From Kitasatospora sp. SolWspMP-SS2h (lineage in GTDB: Bacteria; Actinomycetota; Actinomycetes; Streptomycetales; Streptomycetaceae): a DNA stretch of 64,000 nt. The notes under the pieces are model-generated. The model was not told the origin of the DNA. It saw only the letters and a list, made by a program, of their open reading frames with translations, and did no database searches. The translations under genes and the position numbers were made by a program. Numbering within the stretch: the stretch's first letter is position 1; each line of letters opens with the position of its first letter. This document shows, one piece after another, positions 61,426-64,000 of the stretch. The stretch is from NCBI RefSeq assembly GCF_003259315.1, contig NZ_QLLT01000001.1:372001-436000 (forward strand). The letters run 5' to 3'.

Positions 61426-62301
61426 GTGGACTTCCGGCTGTTGGGCGAGGTCGAGGTGCGGTCGGCGGGCGGGCCGCTCGACGTGGGGACGCCGCGGCAG
61501 CAGGTGGTCCTGGCGGCGCTGCTGGTCGACGCCCGCCGGCCGATCGCGATCGAGACGCTCGTCGACCGGGTCTGGGGCCACCGTCCGCCCGCCCACCCCC
61601 GGCCGGTGCTGTACGCGCACCTGAGCCGGATCCGGGGGCTGCTGCGGCAGACCGCCGTCCCGGGCGGCGGGACGGCGGCCCGGCTGGAGCGCCGGCACGC
61701 GGGCTACGTGCTGGACGTCGACCCCGAACGGGTGGACCTGCACCGGTTCCGCCGACTGGTCGAGCAGGGCGCCGACCGGCAGCACGACGACGAGGCGGGG
61801 GCCGCGGAGCTCGCCGAGGCCCTGGGCCTGTGGCGGGGGGAGCCGCTGGCCGGTCTCGCGGGCGAGTGGGCCGCGCAGGTCCGGGCGAGCTGGCACCGGC
61901 GGCGGCTGGACGCGGCGGTGCGCTGGGCGCGGACGGAGTTCCGGCTCGGCCGCCCCGGCGCGGTGATCTCCGCGGTCCCCGACCTCATCGCCGAGTACCC
62001 GCTGGCCGAACCGCTGGAACACGTGCTGATCCAGGCCCTGCACGCGGCCGGACGCAGCGCGGAGGCGCTGGACCGATACGGCACCGTCCGGCGCCGCCTG
62101 GCCGAGGAGTTGGGCGCCGCCCCCGGCACGGAGCTTCAGTCGCTCTACCGCGCCGTCCTGACCGGCGACCGCACCCCTCCGACTTCCCGGCCACCGCGCC
62201 CGGACGACCCCGGCCGGGGCTCCCCCACCCGCCGGAGCGGCCCGGACCGGCCCGCCGCGGACCGCCCGGACGGCGGGGCCCGCCCGCGGCTCGTCCCGTA
62301 G
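61426..62301 (+). CDS. SARP/AfsR-type regulator (winged helix plus BTAD)
   Basis: A 291-residue activator of the Streptomyces antibiotic regulatory protein type. The OmpR-like winged helix (about 1-95) starts VDFRLLGEVEVRSAGGPLDV and includes TPRQQVVLAALLVDARRPIA and YVLDVDPERVDLHRF. The bacterial transcriptional activation domain follows (about 96-255, LAEALGLWRGEPLAGLAG, ALHAAGRSAEALDRYGTVRR). The C-terminus is a Pro/Arg-rich tail. The GTG is chosen by alignment of the first strand, with GGGGGG nine bases upstream. No biosynthetic cluster is within the window on this side. The divergent lectin gene is the nearest candidate target. Confidence 0.92.
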   Translation: MDFRLLGEVEVRSAGGPLDVGTPRQQVVLAALLVDARRPIAIETLVDRVWGHRPPAHPRPVLYAHLSRIRGLLRQTAVPGGGTAARLERRHAGYVLDVDPERVDLHRFRRLVEQGADRQHDDEAGAAELAEALGLWRGEPLAGLAGEWAAQVRASWHRRRLDAAVRWARTEFRLGRPGAVISAVPDLIAEYPLAEPLEHVLIQALHAAGRSAEALDRYGTVRRRLAEELGAAPGTELQSLYRAVLTGDRTPPTSRPPRPDDPGRGSPTRRSGPDRPAADRPDGGARPRLVP

Positions 62302-62657
62302 CCGCCGCACCGGCGTGGAGCACCGCGGGGGCCAGGGCGCGCGTGATCGGGCCGGGGGCGGCGGCAGCCCCGCCCGGGCGGCGCGCGGCGGCGCGCGGAG
62401 GAACCGGCGGGCGGGTGCGGGCCCGGTCCTTCCGCCGGGTCGCCACCGGACGGCGCCGCCGCGCCACGGACGCCCCGTCGACCGAACGGCGGTACGACAC
62501 GTCCCCGCCCCCGGCAGCGGACGTGCGGCCGCGCCGCACGTACGGGTGGCGGGGCGTGCGCGCGGCGCGGGGCGGTGTCGCCTGCGCTCTGCCCCGGCGC
62601 CTCGTGCGGCCGGTACGCTCACTGGCGCGTCCGCGCTCCGGCCGAGAGGAAAACCCC

Positions 62658-62990
62658 GTGTCGTTCACCGTCACCCGGCAGAACAGTCCGCTGGGCCCCC
62701 AGCTGACCTGCTACGGCGAACTCGACCTGCACACCGCGCCCCGACTGCGGGCCGCCCTCGCCTCCGCCCAGTTCGACGCGCCCGCCCTGGTCACCGTCGA
62801 CCTCGCCGCGGTCACCTTCATGGACTCCGCGGGCCTGAACCTGCTCTTCGACGCCCGCCGGGCCGCCCGGCACACCGGCGCCGTCCTGCAACTGGCCCGC
62901 CCCTCGGCCAACGTGATGCGGCTGCTGGAGGTGGTCGGCGCCGACCGGGTCTTCGACCTCCAGCCGCAGGAGCCGCCCGCCCCCGCCTGA
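62658..62990 (+). CDS. STAS-domain anti-sigma factor antagonist
   Basis: A 110-residue anti-anti-sigma factor. It would bind a partner anti-sigma kinase when unphosphorylated and so free a sigma-B/F-type sigma factor. The STAS fold is clear: GELDLHTAPRLRAALA, VTVDLAAVTFMDSAGLNLLF and VMRLLEVVGADRVFDL. The phosphorylated Ser is expected at residue 57 in FMDSAGL. GAGAGGA precedes the GTG by seven bases. No kinase or sigma gene is adjacent. The 356-base gap before it shows nothing recognisable. Confidence 0.92.
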   Translation: MSFTVTRQNSPLGPQLTCYGELDLHTAPRLRAALASAQFDAPALVTVDLAAVTFMDSAGLNLLFDARRAARHTGAVLQLARPSANVMRLLEVVGADRVFDLQPQEPPAPA

Positions 62991-62998
62991 GCGGGCCG

Positions 62999-63028
62999 GG
63001 CCGAGCACGGCCGAGCGCGGCCGAGCCC
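62999..63028. repeat. Three 10-base tandem repeats
   Basis: GGCCGAGC followed by a variable dinucleotide occurs three times directly after the STAS gene. No function is evident. Confidence 0.5.
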
Positions 63029-63068
63029 GACCAGGGCCGCACGGGACTTCAGAGCTTCGACGTGGGCG

Positions 63069-63284
63069 TCATCGTCCGTCGGCGTCGGCGTCGGTGTCAG
63101 GAGCGTCGGCGTCGGTGCGCTCGGCGGCGTCGGCGGTCGCGTCGTAGCCCTCCTGCGGGCCGTGGACGTCCGGGTCGTGCTCCCGGGTGGGCCGGACGTC
63201 GGCGGCCCGGTCGCCGTAGCGTCGGTCGCCCTCGGCGTCCGGGCGGCCCCGCCCGTCGGGTGCGGGTTCGCGGTGTGCGGTCAT
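63069..63284 (-). CDS. Small acidic hypothetical protein
   Basis: A 71-residue hydrophilic protein starting MTAHREPAPDGRGRPDAEGD and ending in an Asp/Ala-rich tail (DADAPDTDADADGR). It has no hydrophobic core and is probably disordered. GGGGAGA six bases before the ATG supports translation. No family is recognised. Small acidic proteins of this kind are common in Streptomyces and often appear under stress, which is general knowledge and not evidence here. Confidence 0.6.
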   Translation of the reverse strand: MTAHREPAPDGRGRPDAEGDRRYGDRAADVRPTREHDPDVHGPQEGYDATADAAERTDADAPDTDADADGR

Positions 63285-63384
63285 CGGCGTCTCCCCGGGT
63301 CGGGTGCTTCGGGTCGGGTGCTCCGCCCTCGCGGCTACCCGGCCGGTCCGCGCGCAATCCGCCCGGGGGCCGCCGGGCGGGTCC

Positions 63385-64000
63385 TCAGGAACCGGCCGGT
63401 GCCGTGGCGGCGCGCCGGACCACCGGGAGGGCCGCCTTCGCGTGGTCGGCCATCCGGTCGAAGATCGCCGTGCGCTGCTGGTCGGTGAACGGGGTGGTGC
63501 CGAGGGCGGTCACCTGCACGGTGAGGATCAGGTTGCTCTGCCGCACCACCAGCACGAGGGTGCCGACCGTCCCGGTGGACTCCTTGTTGAGGTAGCGGAA
63601 CGCCTCGGTCCCCACGCCCGGCACGGGGGTGGTGGCCGCGTCCTTCGCGAGCTGGTCGCGGGCCACGGTCTGCTCGGCCGGGAACTGGGACTTCGCGGTG
63701 TCGACGTCGCGCCAGAACGCCAACCGGGTCTCGACCGTGCCCTGGGGCTTCGAGGGGTCGGCCGTGCCGTTCGCCTGGTGGGCGACGTCCTGCCGGCAGT
63801 CGACCGTCTTCTCCCGGTCCGTGCCGGAGACCGTGTCGCCGAGGGTGTCCGTGCCGGTCGGCGTTCCCAGGGTGTCGGAGAAGGAGCCGTAGCCGAGGAG
63901 GCCGCAGGTGGCGGTGAGCCCCGCGGGGACGGCGAACGCGCCGGGCCCGGCGGAGTCGGCGATGTCGGCCGACTCGGTGTGTTCCGTGCTGCTGCCGCAC
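63385..64000 (-). CDS. Lipoprotein of unknown function, 5' end cut by the window
   Basis: The last 205 residues of a minus-strand protein whose start lies beyond the window. The first visible residues CGSSTEHTESADIADSAG look like the acylated Cys and the polar linker of a mature lipoprotein. Later cysteines (ATCGLLGYG, VDCRQDVAHQ) may form a disulfide. The C-terminal half is soluble (AFWRDVDTAKSQFPAEQTVA, LNKESTGTVGTLVLVVRQSN). No family is recognised. The role on the outer membrane face cannot be named. Confidence 0.7.
   Translation of the reverse strand, partial: CGSSTEHTESADIADSAGPGAFAVPAGLTATCGLLGYGSFSDTLGTPTGTDTLGDTVSGTDREKTVDCRQDVAHQANGTADPSKPQGTVETRLAFWRDVDTAKSQFPAEQTVARDQLAKDAATTPVPGVGTEAFRYLNKESTGTVGTLVLVVRQSNLILTVQVTALGTTPFTDQQRTAIFDRMADHAKAALPVVRRAATAPAGS

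Overview
The window is about 64 kb of very GC-rich DNA with start codons that are often GTG or TTG, strong GGAGG-type ribosome binding sites, many extracellular carbohydrate-active enzymes, and a 2-methylisoborneol operon. This points to a Streptomycetaceae actinomycete (Streptomyces or Kitasatospora). The sequence alone does not decide the genus. No rRNA, tRNA, integrase, transposase or CRISPR array was found.

Layout. 1-9.1 kb: the 3' end of a ROK gene, then an oligopeptide/nickel-type ABC transporter with a fused double ATPase, translationally coupled to a sulfatase, then an acetyltransferase. 9.2-14.7 kb: small housekeeping-type genes (acetyltransferase, methyltransferase, ROK and GntR regulators, exonuclease III) and a 37-base poly-C tract. 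14.8-17.3 kb: the 2-methylisoborneol (earthy odour) pair, GPP C-methyltransferase and monoterpene cyclase. 17.4-29.6 kb: polysaccharide use. A GH9 cellulase sits behind a CebR-type palindrome. It is followed by what looks like an alpha-glucan locus: a GH13 glucosidase, a secreted beta-helix protein with GH87-like features, a sugar ABC transporter and a LacI regulator with operators. 29.9-36.1 kb: a sulfur-scavenging locus of three flavin-dependent monooxygenases, an acetyltransferase and a DUF1684 protein. Its divergent halves each start with a near-identical cysteine leader peptide. 36.2-46.8 kb: MFS exporter, XRE regulator, HTH-MurA fusion, a TetX-like monooxygenase/TetR pair, a squalene/phytoene synthase homologue, an NlpC/P60 hydrolase and a double universal stress protein. 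46.8-49.0 kb: a secreted CBM56/beta-helix glucanase-like protein.

49.2-55.7 kb is an accessory island. It is flanked by the C-terminal and N-terminal remnants of an Rhs polymorphic-toxin gene, and it carries a truncated phage capsid gene. Inside is an operon with a 53-residue Gly/Lys-rich peptide placed directly before a long protein-isoaspartate-methyltransferase homologue, which is the gene pair expected of an aspartimide-forming RiPP (imiditide-like). The operon also holds a NUDIX protein, a membrane protein, two unknown small proteins and a divergent TPR-type regulator. This is the most interesting part of the window.

55.8-64 kb: a secreted PL7 alginate lyase and a GH31 glycosidase, a ricin-type lectin, a SARP regulator, a STAS anti-anti-sigma factor, a small acidic protein and a lipoprotein cut by the window end. 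Across the window three regulatory or housekeeping genes show a TANNNT hexamer exactly six bases before the start codon, which suggests leaderless transcripts.
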